Shown: positions 47,032-57,842, numbered from the stretch's first letter. The stretch is 64,000 bases of DNA from Sycobia sp. Sy_11 (GCA_018907035.1 JACCIC010000027.1:3787001-3851000); one strand, 5' to 3'. Program-made: numbers and translations. Notes: generated by a model not told the origin, from the sequence alone.

Positions 47032-47992
47032 GTGCTAATGAAAAACAACATTTTAATTAGTAGATATGTAGATGTAGTAGAAAAGGATATTAAATGCATA
47101 GGAATTAACGATAATCATACTGAGAGTGATATTAGTTCGGAAATTGATGCAGATAAAGACGAGAAATTCAATTTTGATGGAAAAAAGGACAGATCGGAAA
47201 CTGATACAGATGAAGATGCGAATTTCGCATTCAATGAAGAGCAGAGATCGAAAATTCCTCGTAGATCGTTACGCGAGAAAAAAAAGTCGAATAAGATATC
47301 CTGAAAATGAAAGTCATAATATTTATATAAATTACTTTAGATTAGAAGTACCTCATACGTTCGAGGAGGCGATGGAAAGCAATGAAAATGAACATTGGAA
47401 AAAAGCAATGGATAGCGAAATTAACAGTGTAAAATAAAGCAAAACATGGGAATTTGTTGAAGAATTTGTAAAAAATAAAAAAAATATCGAAGTTAAATGG
47501 ATCGATACAAGAAAATCGGACGATTCGTATAAAGCGAGATTAGTTGTGAGAGGTTTTCAACAAACAGATGGAATTGATGATATACACGCTCCAGTAGCTA
47601 ATATTTAGACGTTGAAAATTTCACTTGCATTTTGTTGTCAAAACGGATTAATTGTCGAACAAATAGATATTGTCACAGCATTTCTTAGTGGTAAAGTTAA
47701 CTCGGAGGTATATGTAAATCAACTAAAAGGATATGAAGATGGTACAAATAGAGTGTGTAAATTGTCAATAGCATTGTACGGATTGCGAGAAAGTCTAAGT
47801 GCATGGTATGAATGTTTTGGTAAATATGTAATAAAGTTCCAATTTAAAAGAAGTAATGTAGATTATTGTCTATATACTTATGATAAAGGAAGTGAAAAGT
47901 TATATATTTTACTCTATGTAGATGACTTATTAATTTGTAGTAAATGTAAAAATAATATAGAAAGATTAAAGAAAAATAAATTTATATTATAA
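47032..47992 (+). pseudogene. copia reverse transcriptase
   Basis: After an acidic linker, frames at 47126-47437 and onward read VPHTFEEAMESNENEHWKKA, KWIDTRKSDDSYKARLVVRG, QIDIVTAFLSGKVNSEVYVN and YILLYVDDLLICSK (YVDD active site intact). Stops occur at about 47435 and 47606 and at 47990. Confidence 0.88.
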
Positions 47993-48043
47993 ATAAGTAA
48001 GGATAAGAAGGATAAGAAAAAAATAAATAAGGATAAAATTAAA

Positions 48044-48907
48044 ATGAAAGATTTAGGAAAAATTAAAGAATATCTTAGCATAAGTATAGATAATATTTAT
48101 AAAGAAAATGTAAAAACAATGAACCAAAGGAAATATATCAAGTCATTAGCAAGAAAATATCAAATAGACTCAGGAAAATTATATAGCACGCCGATGGAAA
48201 CAAATTTAAAAATTGGGAAAGCAAAAGAATGCAATATGAGTATGAAATATAGAAATTTGATAGGTGCTTTATTATATATAAGTTCAAACACGCGACCTGA
48301 CATAAGCTTCAGCGTTAATTATCTTAGTAGATATCAAAGTAATTATAATGAGTCACATCGGAAATATGCTCAGCGTATTTTAAAGTATTTATATTTAACA
48401 AATGATTTAAAATTGATATATAAGAAAAACGTAAATTTAGCCATTTTAGATTGCCTAGTGGATGCAGATTGGGCAGGTGATAATGTTGATGGAAAATCTA
48501 TGACAGGATATGCGATAAGATTATTTGGAAATGTAATAGCCTGGAAATCGCGAAAACAAAAAAGAAAAACGAAAGCTTCGACATATGCAGAGTATATAGC
48601 TTTGTCAGAACAAGTTAGCGAAGTGAAAGTTATAGTAGAGCTATTGAAAGATTTTGATATAAAATTGAAAACTCCAGTAAAGATTTTCGAGGACAATTCA
48701 GGAACTGTCCATATTGCGAAATATGATAATTATACAAAGAATTCGAAGCATATAGAAATTCATTATCACTATGTTCATGAATATGTTAATAAAGGTCTAA
48801 TTGAAGTTTGTAAGATAGGCTCAAATGATAATATAGCAGACATATTTACGAAAGCATTATGTAAAGAAAAATTTGAAAGATTTAGAAAAAAACTAAACAT
48901 TGTATAA
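48044..48907 (+). pseudogene. copia RNase H end of pol
   Basis: A 287-codon open frame reads MKDLGKIKEYLSISIDNIYK, NLIGALLYISSNTRPDISFS, DADWAGDNVDGKSMTGYAIR, SRKQKRKTKASTYAEYIALS, EDNSGTVHIAKY, HIEIHYHYVHEYVNKGLIEV, then NIADIFTKAL. Catalytic acids of RNase H are in place. It ends at TAA 48905, just before the 3' LTR. Confidence 0.9.
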
Positions 48908-48942
48908 ATTAGTAGAAAAATAAGATGAGCGTACAGAATAAA

Positions 48943-49079
48943 TGTAAGGATCCCCACTTCTGCACTATATGTAAGCGTCTGGCTTGAGCCGACTTTGTTT
49001 AACAGCGCTCGCTCTCTCGACTCCCGGCGGCCTTATACTAAACACGTAGTGTATAGTATTATGTAATGTATCTTGAATA
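48943..49079 (+). repeat. copia 3' LTR, left piece
   Basis: Matches the 5' LTR from about 41816 onward (GATCCCCA, GCGTCTGGCTTGAGCC, CCTTATACTAAACACG). The first 60 bases of the LTR are missing or unrecognisable here. Interrupted at 49080 by the Penelope-like element; the right piece is 52218-52270. Confidence 0.8.
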
Positions 49080-49786
49080 TAATGATTGAATTGTACTTCT
49101 GTCGACTGCCCATATACAAATTAATAAATATTTTTTTATTGGTCTTACAGTCCAATCAATTCCATCCAAAATAAATAAAATAAAATAAAAATAAAAATAA
49201 AATAATAATAAAAATAAAAAATAAGAAATAAAAAATAAAAAATAAGAAATAAAAAATAAAAAATAAAAAATAAGAAATAAAAAATACAAAATAAAAAATA
49301 ATAAAAAAAAAATAAAAAAAAAAATTAAAATTAAAAATAAAAATTAAATTAAAAATTAAATTAAAATTATAATGACAGTCAGACTGTCCTTGTTTATATT
49401 CACCCCCGTAGACTAATCTGAAAATAAAATATTAGCTGAAAAAATTCTTTGTTAGTAAAGTGCAGTCTGACTGTCCCCAACACCCTTACCTAATTAAAGA
49501 CTTGTCCAACGTTTCGAGCTCGCTACGGCTCCTCATTAGGGACTAATCTAAACCTTATATTCTAATCTATATATACCCATCCCCACCACCAAATTTCGTA
49601 CATTAAATATAAATTCCCCCTCTACACAAATTGTCCAAAACAAATCAATTTAATAAGAAACAATAAACACTGTCCAATCTACCAGACTCTAACATTAAAT
49701 TCACATTATTTCGATGCTTGGAAATGTGAATACTTTCAAGACTCTCCCGTTTATACTTATTATTAATACCATGTTCCAAAATATAG
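49080..49786 (-). repeat. left terminal inverted copy of the Penelope-like element
   Basis: Reverse complement of about 51575-52217 with few differences. It breaks off at the ATATTTTGGAACATGG block, where the element's own ORF begins on the other strand. Confidence 0.85.
49499..49539 (-). ncRNA. hammerhead-like motif, left copy (one core change)
   Basis: Minus strand reads CTAATGA, stem II GAGC...GCTC, GAAAC and AAGTC. The conserved CTGATGA has A for G here, expected to abolish catalysis, while stem II is perfect. Confidence 0.5.
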
Positions 49787-49789
49787 ATA

Positions 49790-51712
49790 CCAAATGAAGT
49801 AATAAACATCATCTCTAAAGGTGCCAAACATGGAATATTATATTGTAAAAATAATCTCCCGATCAAAGAAATCATCGCGGAGGTTGAAAGTAATCTTTTT
49901 GGTTTAAATGATGAAGTAAAAAAGGAATGTAGGGCATCTTTGGTTAATGTCATTAGTAATTTTAAAAAAGAAAATAAATTTGATAATTTTTTAAATAGTA
50001 ATTTTATACATGATTTAATTACCGCGAAGAATTTTTTGAAAAATAACCCTAATATAATCTTCCAAAAGGCCGACAAAGGTAATGTAACTGTAGCTTCCAA
50101 TAAAATTGATTACATAAATTGTATAAATAATATATTAAATGATGATAGTACTTATTTGAAGATTGGTAATCCACATATCATTAAGCTACAAAATAATTTG
50201 AAAGAGTTATTAAATAATTGGAAAAGAAACGAATATATAAATGATACTACATATACGTATTTAAAATGTGAAAATGGAACTGTGGCAAAATGTTATGGGC
50301 TTCCCAAGATTCATAAAGAAAATCTGACATTGAGAATAATAATATCTTCCATAGGTTTCCCAACTTATAATATTGCTAGATTTTTGTCTAATATATTGGT
50401 TAAGATAGTTGGAAGAACTAGTTCTTACATTAAGGATAGTTGGTGTTTTTACAATGAAATGAAAGATATTGTTATTCCGAAAAACTACAAGATGATTTCA
50501 TTGGATGTAGTATCTTTGTTTACAAATGTATCTTTAGAGTTCTTAAATGATATTATACAGGAAAAGTGGAATGAAATTAATTTGCATACAAAATTGACAA
50601 TGAATGAATTTATTAAAGCAATTAATTTGGTTTTTAATAACACAATTTTTTCATTTGATAATAAATTTTATGAACAAAAATACGGATGTCCAATGGGGTC
50701 GCCTTTGTCACCGGTTATAGCTAATTTAGTTATGGAAAAGTTGGAAAGTATAGCCTTGTCAAAATTGCTTTTTGAACCAATGATATTTAAGAGATATGTT
50801 GATGATATCTTTACAATTGTTCCGGAAGTTTTTGTGGATGAAATGGTGGATGTTTTCAATTTTGTACATGACAGAATTAAATTTACAAGGGAGGTTGAAG
50901 TAAATAGTCAGTTAAGTTTTTTGGACATTAATGTAATTAGATGTAGTAATAATAAGGTAAAACTTAATTGGTACAAAAAGCCTACTTGGTCAGGTAGGTT
51001 TTTAGATTTTAATTCACACCACCAATTCGGAAACAAAATTGGAGCATTGAGAGGTGTCATTGACAGAGCAATTAAATTGTCACATAAAGATTTTAGACAA
51101 AATAATTTACAGATAGTAAGAGAGACTTTTATTAATAATGGCTATCCAATTCAATTTATTAATAGATTGATTGCTGAGAGATTGTTTGACATTTACAATA
51201 CCGAAAATAGACATAGTGCAGGAATTGATTTTAACGGAGGCAAAATTATTGTCTTACCATATGTTCGAGGATTATCTGAAAGAATAAAAAGAAATTTTCG
51301 GAAATATAACATTCAAATTTTCTTTAAAAATCGCAATAATTTAAGTAGATTGTTTAATAATTGCAAAGATAAGGATGATTTATGCTTAAAGTCAGGAGTT
51401 GTTTACAAGATTAATTGCATGGATTGTGATGAATACTATATTGGACAAACAGGTAGATATTTAAAAAAGAGAATTTATGAGCATAAATATAGTTTACGTA
51501 GCTCACATATTACTTCTGGTTTAAAAGAGCATTGTTTAAAGTTTTTACATTCTTTTGATTTTGTGAATGTGGATATTTTGGAACATGGTATTAATAATAA
51601 GTATAAACGGGAGAGTCTTGAAAGTATTCACATTTCCAAGCATCGAAATAATGTGAATTTAATGTTAGAGTCTGGTAGATTGGACAGTGTTTATCATTCC
51701 TTATTAAATTGA
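49790..51712 (+). CDS. Penelope-like reverse transcriptase with GIY-YIG endonuclease, 5'-truncated
   Basis: The frame is open from the inverted-repeat junction to TAA at 51712, about 640 codons with no internal stop. RT motifs: ADKGNVTVASNKIDY, YGLPKIHK, SLDVVSLFTNV, YGCPMGSPLSPVIANLVME and KRYVDDIFTIV (active site). The C-terminal GIY-YIG nuclease reads VVYKINCMDCDEYYIGQTGR with the CxxC insert of Penelope elements, then KKRIYEHKYSL. Full-length proteins have an additional N-terminal part that is cut off at the junction, so this copy probably cannot be translated from its own start, but its catalytic domains look intact. It reverse-transcribes and inserts its own RNA. Confidence 0.92.
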   Translation, partial: PNEVINIISKGAKHGILYCKNNLPIKEIIAEVESNLFGLNDEVKKECRASLVNVISNFKKENKFDNFLNSNFIHDLITAKNFLKNNPNIIFQKADKGNVTVASNKIDYINCINNILNDDSTYLKIGNPHIIKLQNNLKELLNNWKRNEYINDTTYTYLKCENGTVAKCYGLPKIHKENLTLRIIISSIGFPTYNIARFLSNILVKIVGRTSSYIKDSWCFYNEMKDIVIPKNYKMISLDVVSLFTNVSLEFLNDIIQEKWNEINLHTKLTMNEFIKAINLVFNNTIFSFDNKFYEQKYGCPMGSPLSPVIANLVMEKLESIALSKLLFEPMIFKRYVDDIFTIVPEVFVDEMVDVFNFVHDRIKFTREVEVNSQLSFLDINVIRCSNNKVKLNWYKKPTWSGRFLDFNSHHQFGNKIGALRGVIDRAIKLSHKDFRQNNLQIVRETFINNGYPIQFINRLIAERLFDIYNTENRHSAGIDFNGGKIIVLPYVRGLSERIKRNFRKYNIQIFFKNRNNLSRLFNNCKDKDDLCLKSGVVYKINCMDCDEYYIGQTGRYLKKRIYEHKYSLRSSHITSGLKEHCLKFLHSFDFVNVDILEHGINNKYKRESLESIHISKHRNNVNLMLESGRLDSVYHSLLN

Positions 51713-51817
51713 TTTGTTTTGGACAATTTGTGTAGAGGGGGAATTTATATTTAATTTACGAAATTTGGTGGTGGGGATGGGTATATATAGATTAGAATAT
51801 AAGGTTTAGATTAGTCC

Positions 51818-51858
51818 CTGATGAGGAGCCGTAGCGAACTCGAAACGTTGCACAAGTC
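51818..51858 (+). ncRNA. hammerhead-ribozyme-like motif
   Basis: CTGATGA (51818-51824), then a stem II segment GAG...CTC, GAAAC (51842-51846) and GTC (51856-51858) occur in the order of a hammerhead core, in the terminal repeat of the Penelope-like element. Hammerhead ribozymes are described in the terminal repeats of Penelope-like elements. Stem II has one change relative to the left copy (GAACTC for GAGCTC). I could not pair stem I convincingly by eye and stem III is short, as in forms that act as dimers. Confidence 0.6.
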
Positions 51859-52232
51859 TTCAATTAGGTAAGGGTGTTGGGGACAGTCAGACTGCACTTT
51901 ACTAACAAAGAATTTTTTCAGCTAATATTTTATTTTCAGATTAGTCTACGGGGGTGAATATAAACAAGGACAGTCTGACTGTCATTATAATTTTAATTTA
52001 ATTTTTAATTTAATTTTTATTTTTAATTTTTATTTTTTTTTTTATTTTATTTTTATTATTTTTTATTTTTTATTTTTTATATCTTATTTTTTATTTTTTA
52101 TTATTATTTTTATTTTTTATTTTTATTTTATTTTTATTTTTATTTTATTTTATTTTTGGATGGAATTGATTGGACTGTAAGACCAATAAAAAAAAAAATA
52201 TTTATTAATTTGAATATAATGTATCTTGAATA

Positions 52233-52270
52233 AACCATTTTACTAATAAAAATCACCCTATATTTCAACA
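52233..52270 (+). repeat. copia 3' LTR, right piece
   Basis: Continues the copia LTR after the Penelope-like insertion (AACCATTTTACTAATAA, CACCCTATATTTCAACA), identical to the end of the 5' LTR. Followed by the ACTAT duplication. Confidence 0.9.
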
Positions 52271-52275
52271 ACTAT

Positions 52276-54135
52276 ATTATGTTTTTGCCCGTGGTCAGTC
52301 TTATTTATTTAGCACTTATCCGAATAAATGAAGGTGATACTATCACGAATACACGTGAGGTACGATTTGCAAATAAGAGCATATTAGTAAGTAAAATTAT
52401 TAAAGACCTTCAACAATTTCTAAGACTGAAATTAAAATCCGACCATAATGCACCATTTACTAACACGCTAAAAAAGCAGTAAATTCTTTAAAGGCCGTAT
52501 ATCTTACGGAAAAGCTCAGTTTTTGTCAAGAAAGCTTCAATCGGGACTTTATTGTACTTGTACAATAAATATGCAGCCGCTTGTGATCCCGATATGGTCG
52601 ATTTGAATAATTAGTCAGTTTTATTTACGAAAAAGCGCAGTACGCTATAAACACACAGATAATTAATAATGACTCAGTTACCACATCAATAGCCAGAACG
52701 AATTTTACGGAATTATAATTAGTTATGGTAGTCACAATAAATACCACTACTGTCGCGGAGAACGAAAAACTATAAAAAGAGTCGTAAATATGAAAGAATT
52801 AAAATTTTGATTGTAATGATAAATAGAGAAGTATACAATATTGCCCTTTTTCTGATAAGGATTTGCCAGAGTGAATATGATTTTTTTTGTTAAGAATAAA
52901 CTGATTTTCCTTTAAAAATTTAAAAGAAGGTCATAGTAAAATAAATGTCCCGTAGTAAGGAGCCAATTATCAAAGAAAGAGCACTATACGTTTTTGCACC
53001 GATACAAACGTGAAATCCAATCGACTCCGAAAAAGAGAAAAAAAGAAGAGAGAATGTATGCATTTCAAATTTTGATACGTTTACTTTACTCAACAAACAA
53101 TGAGTTATTTAACGAAAAAAGAGAGAATACTCTTTATGAGTACGACACTTATGGGTATACTTTCATGGGTACAACAGTCTTTAAAATAATGTAATTATAA
53201 TGAATAATGACATAAATATTCTTATTTATGATGACACATAAAAGTTTTGAAATAAAAATTACTATTAATAATAAAAAAGATTAAAAGCAAAATAAAATAA
53301 CTAAAAATAAAAATAACCAATATTCTATACCAACAAACCACTTCAATTCATTTTTACGGACTTAACACTTGGATAACATAAAAATTAAAAATTGTATTTA
53401 TGTAATCTTTTATAGATTAAATAAATAAATTAAGATTTTATTGAACAGGATTATTAAAAAAAAAAGTAATTTTTACGTGATTAATTTTTAATGATCGAAT
53501 TGTTGATACTGGGATTTAATCGGAAATATGAGATGGACAGCATAGTGGGTCAGGTGTACTTCTACCTGTGAAGTTATTATTTGAAGAAATGAACTCACAA
53601 ATTCGTATTTAGGAAAACATCTATATATATTATTAAATAACGCACAAGTAAAGACTTTTCTAAGTTAAGGTATTGCTGATGATTGTTACTTGTGCAATAC
53701 TTGCTGTTTCTTTTGATGTCTGTGTACCTGGTAGTCCAGCAGAGTCATAATTACTTCTAGTTCTTTCCTACAGCCATGTTACGATGACAACATTTAGCAG
53801 CAGCTAATGACTATCCTTGATATTAGTAATTTTGATTCGAATGACTTAAATGAAGCTACACTGCGTGTTTGGAAAACAGGAATGAAGGTAAAGAGCCTAC
53901 AATTCGAAATCAGAAAGAAGAAAATAAAATGCTTGTGTTCCACACGTCCTGCCTGAAAGATTGTCATAAACGGGGTACAGGCCTTTATGACTATCGTATG
54001 GACTGCTATCATGTTTTTACTTGTTGATGGGTCCCACGCTTTAACTACCTTGGCGAAAGATCCCCCTCTCAACTATAGGGCTATCCTATAATATAAAACG
54101 GGCTTTTTTGCTTTTAAATTAGCGCCGAAAAATAG
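52276..54135. other. intergenic DNA, no gene recognised
   Basis: Mostly AT-rich. The segment 53700-54070 is somewhat richer in GC and has short frames (53794-54072 minus) without recognisable motifs; it may be a retroelement remnant. Confidence 0.4.
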
Positions 54136-54139
54136 CCCC

Positions 54140-54970
54140 TCGAGTTTTGAGGAAACCACGCTTGTTCATTCAGAGAAGTCAGCACTTTGCCTCTAGCTTT
54201 CATACAAGAAGGTATACATCCCTTAGAAAACCTTTTAGCCCGGAGAACTGGTGTCTTAGTTTTTGTGCGGAAAGTCTTGCGCATGTATGCAGTGTAAGGA
54301 AGCGTGAATAATTTGTGTGTGCTGTGTAAGGCGTGTTGATTTGGCGCTCCCGTGAACAGAGCATTGAGGCTCTGTAGACTTCACTGCTGGCACACTCAGG
54401 CCCGGCTGCTGCCACTATCGACGAGAGCTTATACGTGCCCAAGACGTTGGGGTTGGTGCGCAGCGTAAGGAGGAACTGCGGAGGTTCCCTTCCACATCAG
54501 AGAGAGTGCTCATATTGTATGTGAAAGGTGACCTTTCGCCGCACGTATATATAATATAGAGTATTTTCGTTTGTTATATAATATAGAGTAATTTTCGGTT
54601 GTTATATAATAAAGATTTGTTATATAATAATAGTAATAATATGTTATATAATATAAATAATTATATAAATTGTATATAATATATAGTTGTTATATAATAT
54701 AAGTAATATAAAGTAATTTTCGTTTGGTTAATAATATCGCATATATGTTTATAGTGCATTTGGCATTTATACAGTTAATTGACTTTCTCCTCCACTTACC
54801 GAGCGGAGGCTTTTTATGCCTTGTTTCGCGATTGAATAAATAGGTTTCGCTGAATATGAATATTTGTTCTTGGGTTATTTATTCCTCACCCTCGAACATA
54901 TCCTTCACTGTTAAGATAGATTACACAAACCATATATAAATAGTAATTCTTAGAATATTAGTTAACATTT
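54140..54970 (+). repeat. LTR of BEL type, left limit uncertain
   Basis: Ends GTTAACA at about 54968, followed within a few bases by TGGTGCCTCGGGTGAGG, which looks like a primer binding site after an LTR. Contains a small hairpin with CTCCACTTACCGAGCGGAG, TTTTTATGCC and GAATAAA, shared with 15720-16110. A BEL-like gag start follows after a mariner insertion. The 5' limit is a guess. Confidence 0.5.
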
Positions 54971-55184
54971 TTGGTGCCTCGGGTGAGGAAGGTGTGTTCG
55001 AGTAGAGGTGAATAATCAAGTGTCTTATTTCTATTATTTTTATTGATTCAAAAGGTCACTTGGCAATTGGTCACTAGTGTCAAGGTTTTCGACTGTAGCG
55101 TATATAAGGGTTTGTGTGTCTAGCTTTATTATTACTATTTTGTATGAATGCATATCGCGAGTTCTAGATTTAATCCGTATTATA

Positions 55185-56438
55185 TTAGGAGTGTGAATAA
55201 GTCTTTCCCGTTTTTTGTAAGTGATGGCGCCACCAATACTGTGCGAGTATTCAATGGTTACATATGTCATAATCAAAGCTTATTAATTTGTCAACAATTC
55301 CATACTAACACATTAGTTAAAATTTTTTCGAAATTTGAACCGAGTCGACGTCATTTGCGGGAAGTTTCACTTTATTGGTTCAATTTGAAGAAATCTGCTG
55401 CCGAGACGCATCGATTGCTTCAGGAGGCTTATGGAGAAGATTGTGTCGATGATTCAAGTGTTCGCGGATGGTTTCGACGCTTCAAAAGCGGTGATTTCGA
55501 CGTGGAAGACAAGGAGCGTTCCGGGCGGCCGCAAATCTTTGAAGATCGAGAATTGGCGACTTTGCTTGATGAAGATTCTTGTCAAACGCAAGAAGAACTT
55601 GCTGAAGCATTGGGAGTTGACCGAACAACCATTTCCAAGCGTTTGAAAGCCATGGGAATGATCCAAAAGCAAGGAAATTGGGTGCCGTACGAACTGAAGC
55701 TGAGAGACGTCGAACGGCGTTTTTTCACTTGCGAACAGCTGCTTCAGCGACATAAAAGAAAGGGTTTTCTGCATCGTATCGTGACTGGCGATGAAAAGTG
55801 GATACGTTACGATAATCCGAAGCGAAGAAAATCATGGGGACTACCCGACCATGCATCATCATCGACGGCCAAGCCAAATATTCATGGCGCCAAGCTCATG
55901 CTCTGTATATGGTGGGACCAGCTAGGTGTGGTTTACTATGAGCTTCTGAAACCGAATGAAAGGATCACAGGCGAGGTCTATCGACGACAATTGATGCGTT
56001 TGAGCCACGCATTGCGAGAAAAACGGCCACAATACTCCGACAGGCACGACAAAGTTATTTTGCAACATGACAATGCTCGCCCACATGTTGCACCGCCGGT
56101 GAAAACATACTTAGAAACGCTCAAATGGGAAGTCCTACCCCACCCGCCGTATAGTCCAGACGTTGCTCCGTCTGATTACCATCTCTTCAGATCGATGACG
56201 CATGGCCTGGCTGACCAGCACTTCCATTCCTACGAGGAAGCCAAAAAATGGGTGGATGACTGGATAGAGGCCAAACCGGTCGAATTTTTTCGCAACGGGA
56301 TTCGTATGTTGCCAGAAAGATGGGAAAAAGTTGTAGCTAGCGATGGCCAATACTTTCAATAATTCATTTGTAACCATTTTTTCACAATAAAGGCTCAAAA
56401 TTTGAAAAAAAACGGGAAAGACTTATTCACATACCTGA
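55185..56438 (+). mobile_element. mariner transposon, near-complete
   Basis: Flanked by TA (55183-55184 and 56439-56440). Inverted ends of about 30 bp: left TTAGGAGTGTGAATAAGTCT, right (other strand) TCAGGTATGTGAATAAGTCT, both continuing TTCCCGTTTTTT. The length of 1254 bp is normal for the family. Inside is a single uninterrupted transposase frame. It separates the LTR/primer site on its left from a BEL-like gag start on its right. Confidence 0.93.
55329..56362 (+). CDS. mariner transposase (DD34D), apparently intact
   Basis: An open frame of about 345 codons ends at TAA 56362. The N-terminal paired-type helix-turn-helix reads FNLKKSAAETHRLLQEAYGE, VRGWFRRFKSGDFDVEDKER, then ELAEALGVDRTTISKRLKAM. 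The catalytic core has TGDEKW (first Asp, codon 55790), QHDNARPH (second Asp, codon 56069) and YSPDVAPSDYHLF (third Asp exactly 34 residues later). WVPYEL-type linker is present. Homologues start with Met at about 55329, but here the codon is ATT; the only in-frame upstream ATG (55148) lies outside the element. So either the start is lost or translation begins elsewhere. Otherwise no defect is visible. Confidence 0.92.
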
Positions 56439-56602
56439 TATGTTTATGCTAAATTTTTCATTTCGATTTATAACTAACACTGTGTGTTTATCTTTAGTTT
56501 AAGCTGTATGTTAAGTAGTCTATTAGTTTTTCGCTTGTTGTCGCGCTCGAGTGTGTTTTTACTATTTAACATTAGTAAGATATAATTAGATTAGACGTTA
56601 AA

Positions 56603-56836
56603 ATGCGTCCAGCAGCTCTTAGAAAATTAGTAGGATTACAGAATGCTCATTTGGAGGAAATTAAAATATTGAATACTCGAATTAAGGAAAAGTCACGCGA
56701 TGCGTTAAATGTGAATATCGTTACATCGCGAGTAGAAGCTATTCGCGAAATTTGAATTCAAGCCCGCGCGACACATGCCGAAATAATCGCTAACGACGAA
56801 TCCATAGCGTATCCATATACACTGCGATATTTTTGA
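56603..56836 (+). pseudogene. BEL/Pao-like gag N-terminus
   Basis: ATG at 56603 opens MRPAALRKLVGLQNAHLEEI, KILNTRIKEKSRDALNVNIV, TSRVEAIREI, then a TGA and IQARATHAEIIA. This helical start resembles BEL/Pao gag N-termini. With the LTR and primer-like site at 54.1-55.0 kb it marks a truncated BEL element interrupted by mariner. Confidence 0.5.
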
Positions 56837-56999
56837 AAATTATTTTATGTACTTATGTAAAACTATGGTGTATTCAAGGCATTTTAATCTCAATCTTAAT
56901 TAATAAATGGATGCTAACGCAACTTTAAAAAGAAAAATTATCTCTATTGATAGATTTTATTAAGTTTTCAGGTATTATGATTACAGATTTTAAAAAAGA

Positions 57000-57272
57000 A
57001 AATGACAAGGGAGTGCGCAGCGCAGTGCGAGGCAAGACGGGGAAACATTTTGGCAACCAAACAGCAGCACGCCGAAACCGAAGGTTTATGCCGCTTTGGA
57101 GGCGATTATAGCATCGAGAAGAAATATTTGGTAGGCCCAGCATCGTGTACACGGTCGCGTACGCTCGTGCACGTGAGAGAGAGAGAGAGAGAGAGAGAGT
57201 GCACGCGGTCGAGACTTCGATCTCCCGTAAGTGCTAGTGAGTGAGAGACAGAAAGAGAGAGAGAGAGAGAGG

Positions 57273-57308
<36 letters not shown>

Positions 57309-57600
57309 TAGTGCGATCGATCGAGATCTCGGTCTTTTGGTTCGCCGCCGCAAGTGTTGTGCTGGTGACTCAGAGAGATATAGTGCGAGCGGTCGAGATC
57401 TCGGTCTCCCGTTTGTCGTCGTAACCGTGGTGCCGATGAGCGAGGGAGAGCTAGAGTGAGAGAGTAGGTGGAGAAGCCGTACGCGGTGAGCATCGCGCAG
57501 GTTCGCGATCACTGAGCCGAATTCGCGTTTGTGAGAAGAATCCTGAGGTACACCGGCAGAGGGTTTGTAAGTGTGTGAAGCTAATAAATGTAATAAATAT
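57000..57600 (+). repeat. GA-rich and short tandem repeats, possible LTR remnant
   Basis: (GA)n runs (57175-57200, 57244-57310) alternate with three diverged copies of a unit around GTGCGAGCGGTCGAGATCTC and GGTCTCCCGT (about 57199, 57311, 57382). ATAAATGTAATAAATATAAT at the right end resembles polyadenylation signals. Arg/Glu or Ser/Leu frames here are products of the repeats. Confidence 0.4.
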
Positions 57601-57842
57601 AATAAATTCTATTCTTGGTTCGGAAAAAATAATTTCCAAATAAATGTGTTTTTTTCTTTTTTTTATCTTTATTGACTGTGAAAACTACCACGTCACTAGT
57701 TACATAGGCTATATTTTCTTCAGTTCGAAAGAAAGAAATGATTTCAAAATAGAAAGTTAACTTACCAATAGCCCCGACGCTGTGTATACACATACACACA
57801 CATACACACACACACGCACGCGCGCACAAACATACACAAAAA

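Larger units (their letters stand above)
49080..52217 (+). mobile_element. Penelope-like element with long inverted termini
   Basis: It lies between two copies of AATGTATCTTGAATA (49065-49079 and 52218-52232), a 15-bp target duplication within the copia 3' LTR. A Penelope RT/GIY-YIG frame occupies the middle. The left 0.7 kb is an inverted copy of the right end, including the last 40-odd codons of the ORF, the hammerhead-like segment and the A/T-rich simple repeats. Such inverted, partial terminal copies are typical of Penelope-like elements. Confidence 0.9.
41754..52270 (+). mobile_element. Ty1/copia retrotransposon with two nested insertions
   Basis: The 5' LTR starts TGTTGAGAAT at 41754 and the 3' LTR ends TTTCAACA at 52270. 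ACTAT is duplicated outside both (41749-41753, 52271-52275). The internal order gag, protease, integrase, RT, RNase H is that of Ty1/copia. A piggyBac (42595-45406) interrupts gag and a Penelope-like element (49080-52217) interrupts the 3' LTR; without them the element is about 4.6 kb. Several stops and shifts in the coding part show it is dead. Confidence 0.92.

Noticed and set aside
49645..50100. 151-codon minus-strand frame ending in ESLESIHISKHRNNVNLM
   Set aside because: Its end is the inverted copy of the Penelope ORF 3' end; the rest is antisense to the Penelope ORF.
51400..51480. Homing endonuclease in an intron (GIY-YIG)
   Set aside because: The GIY-YIG domain follows a Penelope-type reverse transcriptase in one frame and has the Penelope-type CxxC insert.
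55148..55328. SETMAR-like host fusion upstream of the mariner transposase
   Set aside because: The upstream extension crosses the inverted end, is short and has no SET domain; it is fortuitous open sequence.
57086..57512. Ser/Leu-rich and Arg/Glu-rich frames
   Set aside because: Product of (GA)n repeats in both strands.
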